This document shows positions 1 to 9,218 of a DNA stretch of 64,000 nucleotides, one piece after another (the stretch's first letter is position 1; every line of letters begins with the position of its first letter). Below the pieces are notes generated by a model that saw only the letters and a program-made list of their open reading frames with translations, made no database searches and was not told the DNA's origin. Location of the stretch: NCBI RefSeq assembly GCF_018131225.1, contig NZ_JAFCMM010000002.1, positions 496,001 to 560,000 of the forward strand. Reading direction: 5' to 3'. A program made the position numbers and the translations under genes. Source of the DNA: Bradyrhizobium sp. U87765 SZCCT0048 (GTDB taxonomy: Bacteria; Pseudomonadota; Alphaproteobacteria; Rhizobiales; Xanthobacteraceae).

Positions 1-28
1 TTCGCCCGACACTGCCGCTTGCACAGCG

Positions 29-1090
29 ATGTCGGGATGGCTACATCCCACCTGTGGTGGTGTGGGGCGCTTTCCTGTGAACGACAGCAAAGTGGCTGAT
101 GATCCCGAGCGCGGGGCGCACGCGCTGGCGTTGCTGCGCGCCGCGACGGTCGACATCTGCGATGTCATTCCCCGCACCGCCGAGGCCGAATTCCATATTA
201 CGACCGTGACGCAGATGACCGGCAACGCCTTGCTGGTGGATTCATCCGTCACCGCGCTGGAATACGACCGAACGCCCGCGCACATCGCCCGCGGAGGCCT
301 CGACCACTACCACATCACCCTGTGCCTGGCCGGAGAGATGTGGTTCAGCTCCGGGCGTCGCGAGCTGACGCTGCGGCCCGGCGACATCGGCCTCCTCGAC
401 ATGGCATCGCCGAACCGGACGGTGCTGACGGCGGCGCATGGCGGCCGTACACGCCTGATGACACTCATCGTGCCGCGCGCCTTGCTGGCGCCGCGGCTCG
501 CCCACCCGGATTCGGCCATGGCCACCCTGCCGGCCAACCATCCCCATGCGCGCCTTCTCGCCGACCAGTTCGACGCGCTGTGGCGCCTCGAAGAGCCGGA
601 AGCCGGCGCTGAAGCGACGGTCGCCGCGATGGCCGACGTCATCGCCGTCGTCGCCGGATGCACGGCCGACACCGAGCGAGGCATCGACGGCGCCGAGCGC
701 CACCTCTATCTCGCGACGATCAAGCGCCACATCGCCGGACACCTCGAGAGCGCAGCGCTCACCGTCCAGGATCTCTGCCAGCGCTTCCAGATTTCGCGCG
801 CGAGCCTCTACCGCCTTTTTGAGGCCGATGGCGGCTTTGCGCACTACGTCCAGGAGCAGCGGCTCAACCGTGCGCTGACGCTGCTGATCGCGTCGCCATC
901 CCACGGCAGGCGCCTGATCGATCTTGCTGTAGATCTGCAATTCGCAAGCGATTCCACGTTCGTGCGCGCGTTCCGCCAGAAGTTCGGCCTGACGCCCGGC
1001 GAGATCCGCAAGCGTGCCGAAGCCTGGCTGCTCGAAACGGGAACAGCGCCGACAACGGACAATCTGCTGCATCAGCTCGTGCAGCGCTGA
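29..1090 (+). CDS. AraC family transcriptional regulator
   Basis: DNA-binding transcriptional activator of the AraC/XylS family, acting in the cytoplasm. The first ~190 residues form a cupin-like AraC_binding_2 type sensing domain (the segment HITLCLAGEMWFSSG leads into a long beta-rich stretch). Residues ~240-345 carry the paired helix-turn-helix, seen in QDLCQRFQISRASLYRLF and in the family signature DSTFVRAFRQKFGLTPGEIR. The start is uncertain: a GTG at 77 in the same frame is equally possible and neither has a strong ribosome binding site. The effector is unknown. It lies upstream of a broken TAT-signal gene and a metallo-hydrolase on the same strand, which are candidate targets by position only. 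Confidence 0.85.
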   Translation: MSGWLHPTCGGVGRFPVNDSKVADDPERGAHALALLRAATVDICDVIPRTAEAEFHITTVTQMTGNALLVDSSVTALEYDRTPAHIARGGLDHYHITLCLAGEMWFSSGRRELTLRPGDIGLLDMASPNRTVLTAAHGGRTRLMTLIVPRALLAPRLAHPDSAMATLPANHPHARLLADQFDALWRLEEPEAGAEATVAAMADVIAVVAGCTADTERGIDGAERHLYLATIKRHIAGHLESAALTVQDLCQRFQISRASLYRLFEADGGFAHYVQEQRLNRALTLLIASPSHGRRLIDLAVDLQFASDSTFVRAFRQKFGLTPGEIRKRAEAWLLETGTAPTTDNLLHQLVQR

Positions 1091-1194
1091 AGCGACAGCC
1101 GCGCGACGAAGTCGCCTGCGATGCAATGCGTTTGCGGCACTTCCAGCCGTCGCCAGAACCGGCACACGGTAAACGATTCCGGCAAGGCGCACCG

Positions 1195-1449
1195 ATGCCC
1201 GATCGTTCCCGCCGCCACGTCCTGCATACGGCCGCCGTCGCCGGCATCACTCCCGCCCTGACGCATCGGGCGGCATGGGCCGGCGATCTCGCCGACGGCA
1301 GCTTCCGGCGCGAAGTCGTCGCTCTGCTCGGCCGCCGTCATCCCGAGTGGACAATCATCCCCGCCGAAGATCCGGCCCATGATGTCGATCGCCAGCCGGT
1401 CGACGGTGCGGCTGACGGCCGGTCGCACCTGCCAGGTTCCGATCGATGA
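1195..1449 (+). pseudogene. Remnant of a twin-arginine secreted protein
   Basis: The frame opens at ATG 1195 with a clear twin-arginine export signal (SRRHVLHTAAVAGI followed by an Ala-rich segment and AWAG). About 30 coherent residues follow (FRREVVALLGRRHPEWTIIP). After roughly position 1380 the reading becomes low-complexity and ends early, while a neighbouring frame opens briefly, so a frameshift or decay is likely. I cannot name the parent family. The rest of 1091-1684, a gap of nearly 600 bases, holds no other convincing gene. An intact short exported protein remains possible but less likely. Confidence 0.35.
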
Positions 1450-1684
1450 CAGAGGATGACGCGACAAACCTTTTTGACGGCACCGCGAGCCGGACGAAGC
1501 AAGTCTTGCATTTTCATGCCGCGTCGTTGAGTCTGCCCGGCGATGATCATCGGGAAGCCCGGCGTCTTCCGGCGGATGGAATACCCGGTGACATGATCGA
1601 CGGGAAAGCCGCGGGATTGCCGGCCCCGACGGCTGCGGCGGCGCCAACCGCGCCGGGGAATGGCTTAAGGGGAGGATTTTTGAG

Positions 1685-2620
1685 TTGACGTCTGCTGCCT
1701 CCCAGCCGGGAATGCGCGCGCCCATCAAGCGCGCGGACTTCGGCCCTGTCTCCGTGTTCTTCGGCGAGAAGAACGGCAAGTACCCCGATGGCAATCAGGT
1801 GATCGTTCGCGGCGCGGACGTGCGCGCGGCGTTCGATGCTCCGCTGGTGTCCAACTCGATCGGCCCCGAGTTCGACGCCACCGAGCTGGTGATCATGGGC
1901 CATATCCATGAAGACCACATGGCCGGCCTGCACCGCCTGCCCAGAGCCGCCGTGCATGTGCACGAGGACGATCTCGCCGCCGCGCGCAGCTGGGACGGCC
2001 TGGTGGCGGCATTCGGCGTCAGCGACGAGGCGCGCATCGCGCAGATGCTGACGCGCTTCCAGCACGAGCTGTTCTACGCGCCTCGGCCCGATGCACAGGG
2101 ATATGCGGACGGCGCGTCATGGGATCTCGGCGGCGGCATACGGGTGCGCGCGTTCCACGCGCCGGGTCACACCGCCGGCCACTGCGTGCTGCTGGTCGAG
2201 CCGGAAGGCGTCGCGTTCATCGGCGACATCGACCTGACAGGCTTCGGGCCGTACTATGGCGACGCGAGTTCGAGCCTTCGCGATTTCCGCCGCAGCCTGA
2301 AGATGCTGCCGGAGATTCCGGCGACGGTGTGGGTCACTGCCCATCACCGCGGCGTCTATACCGATCGCGCGCGCTTCCTGGAGGATCTCGCCGCCTACAC
2401 CGCCAAGCTCGACGAGCGCAACGAGCGCCTCATCGCCATGCTCGGCGAAGGCCCGAAGACGCTGGCGCAGTTGGTCAAGCAGCGGCTGCTCTATCCGCCG
2501 ACCTATGACAGCCCGTGGGTCGACGACGCCGAGGCGTGGACGATTTCGGAGCATCTCACCGAGCTCATCGCCGCTGGGCGGGTCCGCGTCGACGAAGGCA
2601 GCGTCTACCGGCTGGCATGA
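1685..2620 (+). CDS. MBL-fold metallo-hydrolase
   Basis: Metallo-beta-lactamase superfamily hydrolase, 311 residues, probably binuclear zinc. The metal motif HxHxDH is visible as HIHEDHMAGLH near residues 78-88. A second metal His lies in FHAPGHTAGHCVLL (~158-171), and an Asp in FIGDIDLTG (~180-188). The C-terminal ~70 residues look like the winged-helix tail found in glyoxalase II/LACTB2-like members. The start is a TTG at 1685, chosen because a strong AAGGGGAGG sits just upstream; ATG 1712 is the alternative. The substrate cannot be inferred. It ends ~45 bases before the convergent ABC importer operon. Confidence 0.85.
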   Translation: MTSAASQPGMRAPIKRADFGPVSVFFGEKNGKYPDGNQVIVRGADVRAAFDAPLVSNSIGPEFDATELVIMGHIHEDHMAGLHRLPRAAVHVHEDDLAAARSWDGLVAAFGVSDEARIAQMLTRFQHELFYAPRPDAQGYADGASWDLGGGIRVRAFHAPGHTAGHCVLLVEPEGVAFIGDIDLTGFGPYYGDASSSLRDFRRSLKMLPEIPATVWVTAHHRGVYTDRARFLEDLAAYTAKLDERNERLIAMLGEGPKTLAQLVKQRLLYPPTYDSPWVDDAEAWTISEHLTELIAAGRVRVDEGSVYRLA

Positions 2621-2666
2621 ACGCGGCGGCGGCATTCGCACGACGTCGCCGCGGCAGGTGCTTGCG

Positions 2667-3518
2667 CTAGACCCTGCCGTGGTCCGCGGGCGGAAGCGCC
2701 GCGGCCGTCGGCGCTTCCCTGCGCAGCATCGCAACGATCGAACGCTTGAGTTCGCCGAACTGCTGCGTTCCGATGATCTCCTCATAGGTACGTGGCCGCG
2801 GATAGGGGACGACCAGTTCGCTCACGATCCGGCCGGGCCGATGGCTCATGATGGCGATGCGGTCCGCCAGCAGCAGCGCTTCCTCGACATCGTGGGTCAC
2901 GAACAGCACCGTGGCGCGGTTGCGGTCGCGCGCGGCCAACAGCAACTCCTGCATATCGAGGCGCGTCTGCGCATCGAGGGCACCGAACGGCTCATCCATC
3001 AGCAGCAGGAGGGGCTGCGAGATCCAGGCACGGGCAATGGCGACGCGCTGGCGCATCCCGCCCGACAGCTCGTAGACCGCATGGCGCTCGAAGCCGCGAA
3101 GCCCCATGACATCGATCAGCTCCTGCGCCCGCGCCCGGTAGTCGGCAGCCGGACGCCCCGCGAGGCGCGGCGCAAAGGTGATGTTGTCGAGCACCGACAG
3201 CCACGGGAACAGCGTCGCATCCTGAAACACCATCCCGCGATCGGGATCCGGCCGCCCCACCGGCTGACCACCGATCGTCACGCGGCCCTGCGTCGGCCGT
3301 TCGAATCCCGCGAGCAGGTCGAGAACCGTGGACTTGCCGCAGCCGCTCGGCCCGAGCAGGCAGACGAATTCGCCCTCATCGACCGTCAGCGACAGACCGG
3401 CGAGCGCCTGCGTCGTGCGGCCTGTCCGGCGATCATCGAAGCGCTTCTCGACATCAGCCAGCGCGATGAAGGGCGGGGACACCACGATCAGGCCCGCCCC
3501 GCCCAGGGCGCAGTCCAT
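2667..3518 (-). CDS. ABC importer ATPase (SsuB/TauB/NrtD type)
   Basis: Cytoplasmic ATPase that powers the adjacent importer. Walker A is GPSGCGKST (~55-63), the signature is LSGGMRQRVAIARAW (~151-165), Walker B is LLLMDEPFGALD (~171-182) and the H-loop is FVTHDVEEAL. Its size and the DEPFGALD form fit the nitrate/sulfonate/taurine importer family. It is the last gene of the operon binding protein-permease-ATPase. The annotated ATG overlaps the permease by ~30 bases; a GTG at 3485, immediately after the permease stop, is the alternative start and would give tight coupling without overlap. Confidence 0.9.
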   Translation of the reverse strand: MDCALGGAGLIVVSPPFIALADVEKRFDDRRTGRTTQALAGLSLTVDEGEFVCLLGPSGCGKSTVLDLLAGFERPTQGRVTIGGQPVGRPDPDRGMVFQDATLFPWLSVLDNITFAPRLAGRPAADYRARAQELIDVMGLRGFERHAVYELSGGMRQRVAIARAWISQPLLLLMDEPFGALDAQTRLDMQELLLAARDRNRATVLFVTHDVEEALLLADRIAIMSHRPGRIVSELVVPYPRPRTYEEIIGTQQFGELKRSIVAMLRREAPTAAALPPADHGRV

Positions 3519-4267
3519 CGCTGCAGACCGACCAGCGCGAGATCGAGCGCATAGCCGGTGCCGCCGAGCAGAACGATGCCCAGCATGACGATGTCCGTAC
3601 GCAGATAGGCGCCGGCATTGACCACCATCCAGCCGATCCCTGCATCGGACGCGATCATCTCGGCCGCGATCAGCGTCGTCCAGCCGATGCCGAACGACAG
3701 GCGCAGCGTCACAAACAGCTCCGGTACGATGTGCGGCAGGATCACATAGCGAAACAACGCCAGCCCATGGGCGCCGAGCGCCTGGCCGGCGCGGATCCGC
3801 TGCCGCTGGACATTGCCGACCGCGGCCGCCGCCCCGACGACGATGCTGAGCAGGGCCGAGATGAAGATCAACAGCACTTTCGACGTCTCACCGATCCCGA
3901 ACCACAGGATGACCAGCGGAATGAGCGCGAGCTTGGGCAGCGGCCGCAAGAACTGGACGAAGGGATCGAGCACGGCACCGAAGGTGGGGACCATTCCCAT
4001 GGCAATGCCGAGCGGCACGCCGACCGCGGTGGCGGCGGCAAAGGCGCCAAGCGCCCGCGCCAGGCTCAAGGCCAGATGCCCCCACAACGGGGTCTGGCGA
4101 TAGCCGTTGCGCAGGAGGTCGAGCGCGGTCGCGAGAATTTCCGACGGCGGCGGCAGCAGCAACGTGTCGACCAGCCCGCTCCGCCCCGCGAACTCCCATA
4201 GCAGCGTCGCGCCGATCACGGCAGCGCCGCCGATCAGGACTCGCCGAACGGAATTGCGTTCACTCAA
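3488..4267 (-). CDS. ABC importer permease (SsuC/TauC type)
   Basis: Inner-membrane permease of the BPD_transp_1 fold with about six hydrophobic helices. It contains the conserved cytoplasmic EAA-type loop that contacts the ATPase (region AHGLALFRYVILPHIVPELF, ~170-190) and a typical SsuC segment (LRPLPKLALIPLVILWFGIG). It starts at a TTG that overlaps the binding-protein stop codon (TTGA junction), so translation is likely coupled. It belongs to a three-gene importer; the substrate is probably an oxidised sulfur or nitrogen compound, which is inference from the family. Confidence 0.88.
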   Translation of the reverse strand: MSERNSVRRVLIGGAAVIGATLLWEFAGRSGLVDTLLLPPPSEILATALDLLRNGYRQTPLWGHLALSLARALGAFAAATAVGVPLGIAMGMVPTFGAVLDPFVQFLRPLPKLALIPLVILWFGIGETSKVLLIFISALLSIVVGAAAAVGNVQRQRIRAGQALGAHGLALFRYVILPHIVPELFVTLRLSFGIGWTTLIAAEMIASDAGIGWMVVNAGAYLRTDIVMLGIVLLGGTGYALDLALVGLQRWTAPWAGRA

Positions 4268-5313
4268 GCCGGAAACGCGCGGCGAAGCAGCGCGTAATTG
4301 ACCGCCGGTACGAACGAGGCGGGGATGGTCTCGCGCTTGATCTCGCCGGTATCAGCCAGGAAGGACGCGGCATCGGCCAGCGCCTTGATCAAGGGCGCAT
4401 TCCCGGCCGCCGCCGGGCCATCGCCCCAGTAGTTCGGGCCGAGCTGCTCCTTGAAGGACGGATAGCGCAGGCCCGCCAGGGTATCGCGCACAGCCTCGAA
4501 CGGCGCGCCGAAGTCCTTCGCCAGGACTCGGGAGACACCATCGGGATCGGCCTTGTAGCGCTCGAACTGCGCCTGCACCGTCTGCAGCCACGTGACCACC
4601 GTATCGGGATGGCGCTCCGCAAACTCCGTTCGCACCACGGCGCTGTTCCAGACAAAGACGCCATGCGGCTGCAGTTGCTCGGACACCAGCAACTGCCGTC
4701 CGCCATCGGCAAGCAATTCGCCCCAGAATGGTCCGTTGATATAGGTCGCGTCGATATCGCCGCGCTTCCAGGCCGCGATCGTTTCCGGCTGGGCCAGCGG
4801 CAGCCGCCGGATCTTGCCGCCATCGAGCTTGTTGATGCGGATCAGTGCCTCGAGGGCGAACGCCATCGTCGACGACGGCGCCACCGCGATGCGCTTGCCT
4901 TCCAGCTCCTTCACGGACGTGATGCCGGGCTTGGCGATGAGGCGCTCGCTGGTGGCAACGATCTCCGGCGAGCCGAGAAGCTGAATTGGCAGGTTGCGCG
5001 ACAGGCCGGCCACGATCGGCGTGTTGCCGAAGATAGCAAAGTCGATCTGCCTGGCCGCCAGCAGTGCAAGCGCCGGTCCGCCCGCCGGAAACGGCACCCA
5101 CTCGACTCTGGTCCCGAGCGCCTTGTCGAAGCTGCCGTCGGTCTTGCCGATGACCCAGGCTCGGGCCGCCGTCAGATAACCGATGCGCACGACGTCCGGT
5201 CGCGCCGGCGCCTCGGCGCGGCTGCGGCCCGCAGCGAGCGCCGCAGCCCCTGCACCCACCCCCAGCGCCAGCAGATCCCGCCTGTTCGGCTTGCGATCGC
5301 GAAACGACGCCAT
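4264..5313 (-). CDS. ABC importer substrate-binding protein (SsuA/TauA type)
   Basis: Periplasmic solute-binding protein of the NMT1/aliphatic-sulfonate/taurine class. The N-terminus carries a twin-arginine-like signal (NRRDLLALGVGAGAAAL). The mature part shows the class hallmarks: RIGYLTAARAWVIGK, the short two-lobe sequence FAIFGNTPIVAGLSRN, and KELEGKRIAVAPSSTMAFAL. The start ATG 5313 has a GAGGGAGC ribosome site. It is the first gene of the importer operon, running into the permease with overlap. The ligand is unknown; sulfonate-like compounds are typical, but no residue-level assignment was possible. Confidence 0.87.
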   Translation of the reverse strand: MASFRDRKPNRRDLLALGVGAGAAALAAGRSRAEAPARPDVVRIGYLTAARAWVIGKTDGSFDKALGTRVEWVPFPAGGPALALLAARQIDFAIFGNTPIVAGLSRNLPIQLLGSPEIVATSERLIAKPGITSVKELEGKRIAVAPSSTMAFALEALIRINKLDGGKIRRLPLAQPETIAAWKRGDIDATYINGPFWGELLADGGRQLLVSEQLQPHGVFVWNSAVVRTEFAERHPDTVVTWLQTVQAQFERYKADPDGVSRVLAKDFGAPFEAVRDTLAGLRYPSFKEQLGPNYWGDGPAAAGNAPLIKALADAASFLADTGEIKRETIPASFVPAVNYALLRRAFPA

Positions 5314-5585
5314 GCTCCCTCGAATCTGGTCTTGCGACCTGCAGACTTCCGACAGTGAAGCCGCCAGATCGTCATCCAGCCCTCGTCAAGTCAATGCAGG
5401 CGGAAAAATAAGATGATGATTTCAATTGCAGGCGATCTCGCCGAACAAATGCCTCGCCTGCCGCACCAGAGAGGATCTTTGTTGTCCGCGTCTGGTGCGG
5501 CTCGACCCCATGCCGCGCGTCTCGGCCATCGGCACGGCCGCGTGGCGGTCGCACGCGATTTCGTCAAACGAAGAACGAGCGAGCG

Positions 5586-6746
5586 TTAGGCTGACGCCAC
5601 GACGGGAAGGCGCGTGCGGGATTCGACCACAACCGCGATCGTGCCGTAGACGATCGCCAGCCCCCACAGCGTCAGCAGCTGCGGCCGTACGTCGTAGAGC
5701 GACGCCCCCAGCTGCGACAGCCTCACGAAGCCGTCGATGGCCGACGTGCTGGGAACGAAACGAGCGAGAAGGCGGATGGCGTCAGGCATCGCTTCGGTCG
5801 GCCATGAAAAGCCGGCAAGGAAGAAGAACGGCAGGCCGATGGAGGCCGATGCGAGTTGCACGCCAAGCGCAGTGCGAAACAGTGCCGACAGCAGCATGCC
5901 CAGCGAACTGACCGACAGCACGAACGGCAGGGCGAGCACGGCCAGGCTCACGAGCGATCCGAGCCGCGGCAGGCCATAGAGATAAGGCAGCACGACAAGA
6001 TAGAGCGGCAGGATGACGGCCTGGAGGAGCAGGTAGGCGAGACTCTTGCCGACGAATGTCACGATCGGCCCGGGTGCGGCCGCCCCCGACGGCAGACGCG
6101 GCGAACGGTCGCCGCCGAGCGTGCCGAGCAGGCCGACGCCGATGAGCAGCGTCTGCTGGACGATGAGAACGAACGCCGCCGGCAACAGATATGTGGCGTA
6201 ACCGCCCTGCGGATTGAACAGCGGCACCGCCGTCAGCCGCAGCGGCGCGGTGGCGGCGACAGCGATGGTCGGATCGATACCGAAGCCGACCAGTCGGCCG
6301 GCCTCGATCTCGGCCCCCATCGTCTGGGCCACCGCCGACACGCCCTGCGAGATGCGCTGGTAGATCAGAAAATAGCTCGCGTCGGCATAGACGGCGATCG
6401 GCGACGGACGGCCATACAGCAGGTCGCGCTCGAAGTATTTCGGGATCACCACCACGCCTGAGATCGTGCGTTTGTACACTTCGCGCTCCGCGCTCGGCAG
6501 ATCCGGCAGCACGAGGGCGACGGCGACGTCGGACGTGGCGTCGATACGGCGGGCGAGATCCCTGCTGCCGATCGTGCCGTCCTGATCGACGATGGCGATG
6601 GGAATGTTGCGCAGGGCCTCGTTCACATAGGGCTGCGGATAGAACACCGTGTAGATCGCGACGCCGAGCACCAGCACGGAGAACACCGGCCGCAGCGTGA
6701 ACACCCGCCTCAGCTCGTGCACAAGAACCGCGACGATGCCCGCCAT
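5586..6746 (-). CDS. ABC-2 type permease, second of pair (YhhJ/YbhR-like)
   Basis: Inner-membrane permease of 386 residues. It has an N-terminal helix (residues ~18-35), a large periplasmic domain with the family feature IAIVDQDGTIGSRDLARRID, and five or so C-terminal helices (e.g. LPFVLSVSSLGMLLSALF). This layout is that of ABC-2/YhgE-Pip-type efflux permeases. The open frame extends far upstream of this gene through its neighbour, but the real start is ATG 6746: it overlaps the stop of the preceding permease as TAATG and begins with a normal membrane-protein N-terminus. It is the third gene of the HlyD-permease-permease operon. Confidence 0.87.
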   Translation of the reverse strand: MAGIVAVLVHELRRVFTLRPVFSVLVLGVAIYTVFYPQPYVNEALRNIPIAIVDQDGTIGSRDLARRIDATSDVAVALVLPDLPSAEREVYKRTISGVVVIPKYFERDLLYGRPSPIAVYADASYFLIYQRISQGVSAVAQTMGAEIEAGRLVGFGIDPTIAVAATAPLRLTAVPLFNPQGGYATYLLPAAFVLIVQQTLLIGVGLLGTLGGDRSPRLPSGAAAPGPIVTFVGKSLAYLLLQAVILPLYLVVLPYLYGLPRLGSLVSLAVLALPFVLSVSSLGMLLSALFRTALGVQLASASIGLPFFFLAGFSWPTEAMPDAIRLLARFVPSTSAIDGFVRLSQLGASLYDVRPQLLTLWGLAIVYGTIAVVVESRTRLPVVASA

Positions 6747-7957
6747 TACACCGCCTCCTGCGGCACCGCCGATACCGCAGCGGCCGACGCCCGCGCCCGC
6801 AGGCTTTCGAGCCGTAGCGCCGTCAGGCCGGCAAAGCCGACGACGAAGGCGGCGAGGATGAGAACCGGCTTCCACGACAGATCGAGCGGCGTGCCGCGGA
6901 TGGTCTGATCGATCCGCGCCGTGAGATACCACGTGCCTGGCAACAGCGCGCCCCATGCCGAGGCGAACGCATTCATGCCGAGCCGTGGAAAGCCGATGCC
7001 CATGTAGCCGAACGCCGGCGCGGTCAGCAGCGTACCGATGCTGATCGCGCTGCCCATCGGCTTCAGGAACAGCGCCAGCAGCGCACCGAGAAACTGGCAG
7101 GCGAGAATGAAAAGGATTCCCGCCAGCACCAGCAGCCAGCTCCGGCCCCGCAGCGGCAGGTCGAGAATGCCGAACAGCACGGCATCGCCGATGCCGAGGA
7201 TCATGAGGAAGATGATGGTGTAGGGAACGATCTTGCCGGCCATCGCCGGCCACAGGCCGCCCCCGAGCCGCCGCAGGATGCGAAAGCGATGCGGCGTCTC
7301 GAAATCGAGGCCGACCGAATAGGCCGACGTCGTCACGATCACGATCTGCAGGATGCTGGGCAGCAAGGCCGCGAGCAGGAAGTGCGCATAGTTGAGCGTC
7401 GGATTGAACAGCGGATGCGCCTGCACCGGAATGGGCGTGAGATCGGCCTGCGCCGCATCGACCGGCGCACCCTGCGCCGTCCGCAGTGTCAGGCGAATGC
7501 CCGCCGCCGCGGTCAGGATGCCGCTGCTGACGCCGCGCAGCACCAGGTTGCCCGACGTCATGGTCTGGGTGTTGTAGAAGAACACGACCTCGGGCTGACG
7601 GCCGGCGATGACATCGCGCTCCAGGTTGCGCGGCAGCATCAACAGCCCGTGGATCTTGCCCGACAGGATCAGCTGACGCCCTTCCGCCAGTTCGCCGACC
7701 CGCTGCGCCACGGCCGCATCGGGCGTCGCATCCACGATCCGCACCAGCGAGCGTGACAGGTTGCTGCCGTCGAGATCGAGCACGCCGATCGGAAGGCGCG
7801 TGGCAAGCCCGGCGCTGAAGATCGCCGTCATCACCCCCATCATCGCCAGCGGCACCAGCGTGGTCAGCGCCAGCAGGAACGGCCGGCGCGCGAGCCACCC
7901 GATCTCTCGCCAGAACACCAGCCAGAAGCCTGGTCGCAATCCGTCCGGGAGCCGCAT
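6746..7957 (-). CDS. ABC-2 type permease, first of pair (YbhS-like)
   Basis: Inner-membrane permease, 403 residues, homologous in layout to the next gene. It has a cytoplasmic start, helix ~30-50, a periplasmic domain (IGVLDLDGSNLSRSLVRIVD), then hydrophobic helices from ~185 to 375. It starts one base after the HlyD stop and shares a TAATG with the second permease, so the three genes are one transcript. Such pairs usually form a heterodimeric channel for drug or metabolite efflux. No ATP-binding subunit is encoded next to them. Confidence 0.87.
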   Translation of the reverse strand: MRLPDGLRPGFWLVFWREIGWLARRPFLLALTTLVPLAMMGVMTAIFSAGLATRLPIGVLDLDGSNLSRSLVRIVDATPDAAVAQRVGELAEGRQLILSGKIHGLLMLPRNLERDVIAGRQPEVVFFYNTQTMTSGNLVLRGVSSGILTAAAGIRLTLRTAQGAPVDAAQADLTPIPVQAHPLFNPTLNYAHFLLAALLPSILQIVIVTTSAYSVGLDFETPHRFRILRRLGGGLWPAMAGKIVPYTIIFLMILGIGDAVLFGILDLPLRGRSWLLVLAGILFILACQFLGALLALFLKPMGSAISIGTLLTAPAFGYMGIGFPRLGMNAFASAWGALLPGTWYLTARIDQTIRGTPLDLSWKPVLILAAFVVGFAGLTALRLESLRARASAAAVSAVPQEAV

Positions 7958-7958
7958 G

Positions 7959-8942
7959 TTAGCGCGCCCGCGTCCATGCGACGATGCCGCTCATCCCCGG
8001 GCGCAGGCCATCGACGGGGGCGGCCGGCACGGCGCGCACTTCGAAGGTGCGCAGATCGAAGTCGCCGGTCGCCCGCGTGGCGCGCCAGGTGGCGTACTGC
8101 CCCTGCACGTTGATGACCGTGACACGGACAGGAATCTGCTTCTGCGCCAGCGCCGGCACGGTGACCGTGAAGGTGTCGCCGATCTTGAGCCCGGCCAGCA
8201 GATCCTCGCGCAGGTTGAACGTGAACCAGAGATTGTTCATGTCGATGAGGGAGAACATCGGCGCGCCGGCGCTGAAGTTCTCGCCGAGCTCCGCAGCGCG
8301 CGTCGTCACCTGGCCGTCGATCGGCGAACGGATGACAAGCTCGGCGACATCGGCCTCGCGCTGATTGAGCGACGCCTCGGCCTGCTTGACCTGCGCCGCC
8401 GCCAGCGCGCGTTCCTCGGGGCTCGCGCCTCTGGTGGCGAGCTGGAGGGCGGCTTCCGCCGATTCCTTCTTGCGGATCGCGGCTTCGAGATTGCGCGTTG
8501 ACTCATCGAAGCGCGATTGCGGCGTGCTGCCGGTCTTGACCAGCTGGGCCTGCCGGTCATAGGCCTCCTGATAGAGAACGATATCGGCCTGCGCCGCGGC
8601 GACCTCCGCCGTGCGGGCGGCGATCGTCTCGGGGCGCGTGCTGTTGACCCGGTCAAGATCGGCCTTGGCGACAGCCAGCGCAGCCTCGGCGGACACAAGC
8701 GCGGCCGCGAGCTGCGGGCTCTGCAGTTCGGCGAGCGTTGCGCCCTTCTTCGCCGTGTCGCCGACATTGGCGCTGAGCTTCGCGACCCGGCCGCTGACGC
8801 GTGGGCTGAGGTCGACACGGTCGGCGGACACCTCACCCTGTACCGTCAGCGGTGGCGGCCGCGTCGCGAACCAGAGCAGGACGGCCAGCGCCACGACAAC
8901 ACCGCCGCCAATCCCCCACCGGAGATAGTTCGAACCGCCCAT
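7959..8942 (-). CDS. HlyD family periplasmic adaptor (membrane fusion protein)
   Basis: Periplasmic adaptor that links inner-membrane permeases to an outer-membrane channel. One N-terminal anchor helix (residues ~8-27, WGIGGGVVVALAVLLWFAT) is followed by the biotinyl-lipoyl half-motif (SADRVDLSPRVSGRVAKLS), a long alpha-helical hairpin (~75-190, rich in Ala/Glu/Arg) and a beta-barrel domain with VIRSPIDGQVTTRAAELGE. The start ATG 8942 has AGCAGGGG upstream; an upstream in-frame extension has no protein character. It heads the efflux operon and is divergent from a LysR regulator 276 bases away. Confidence 0.88.
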   Translation of the reverse strand: MGGSNYLRWGIGGGVVVALAVLLWFATRPPPLTVQGEVSADRVDLSPRVSGRVAKLSANVGDTAKKGATLAELQSPQLAAALVSAEAALAVAKADLDRVNSTRPETIAARTAEVAAAQADIVLYQEAYDRQAQLVKTGSTPQSRFDESTRNLEAAIRKKESAEAALQLATRGASPEERALAAAQVKQAEASLNQREADVAELVIRSPIDGQVTTRAAELGENFSAGAPMFSLIDMNNLWFTFNLREDLLAGLKIGDTFTVTVPALAQKQIPVRVTVINVQGQYATWRATRATGDFDLRTFEVRAVPAAPVDGLRPGMSGIVAWTRAR

Positions 8943-9135
8943 AGCCGACCCCTGCTGCTCAATCCGCCATCGCGCCGACCGCCGAACCCAGCACCACCGC
9001 ACAGCTCGCCATGGCCGGTTGGATACCGGGCATGTTATCGACAAACGCAGCAAGCTCAATATTGAAGTGGTCGGCGGTATCATTCCGGGCCTGGCGTGAT
9101 GCATCCGCAGCCAATCGGCGCGGCGCGCGGCCTTT

Positions 9136-9155
9136 TGACTTTTCACTTCAAGTCA
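9136..9155. promoter_or_regulatory. Dyad TGACTT-N8-AAGTCA, candidate LysR operator
   Basis: A perfect 6-bp inverted repeat with an 8-base centre lies in the intergenic region shared by the divergent hlyD operon and the lysR gene, 64 bases before the lysR start. LysR-type proteins often bind dyads in exactly such divergent spacers. That this one is bound by this regulator is inference. Confidence 0.4.
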
Positions 9156-9218
9156 GAAAGGCTTGCGGTAGGATATGCCGTTATCAGCAGTCCGACCGGA
9201 CGTCGTTTTGAGCCCTCC

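Noticed and set aside
6747..7898. Upstream extension of the second ABC-2 permease to a 770-residue protein
   Set aside because: The extra 384 residues are a shadow of the first permease; the TAATG junction at 6746 marks the real start.
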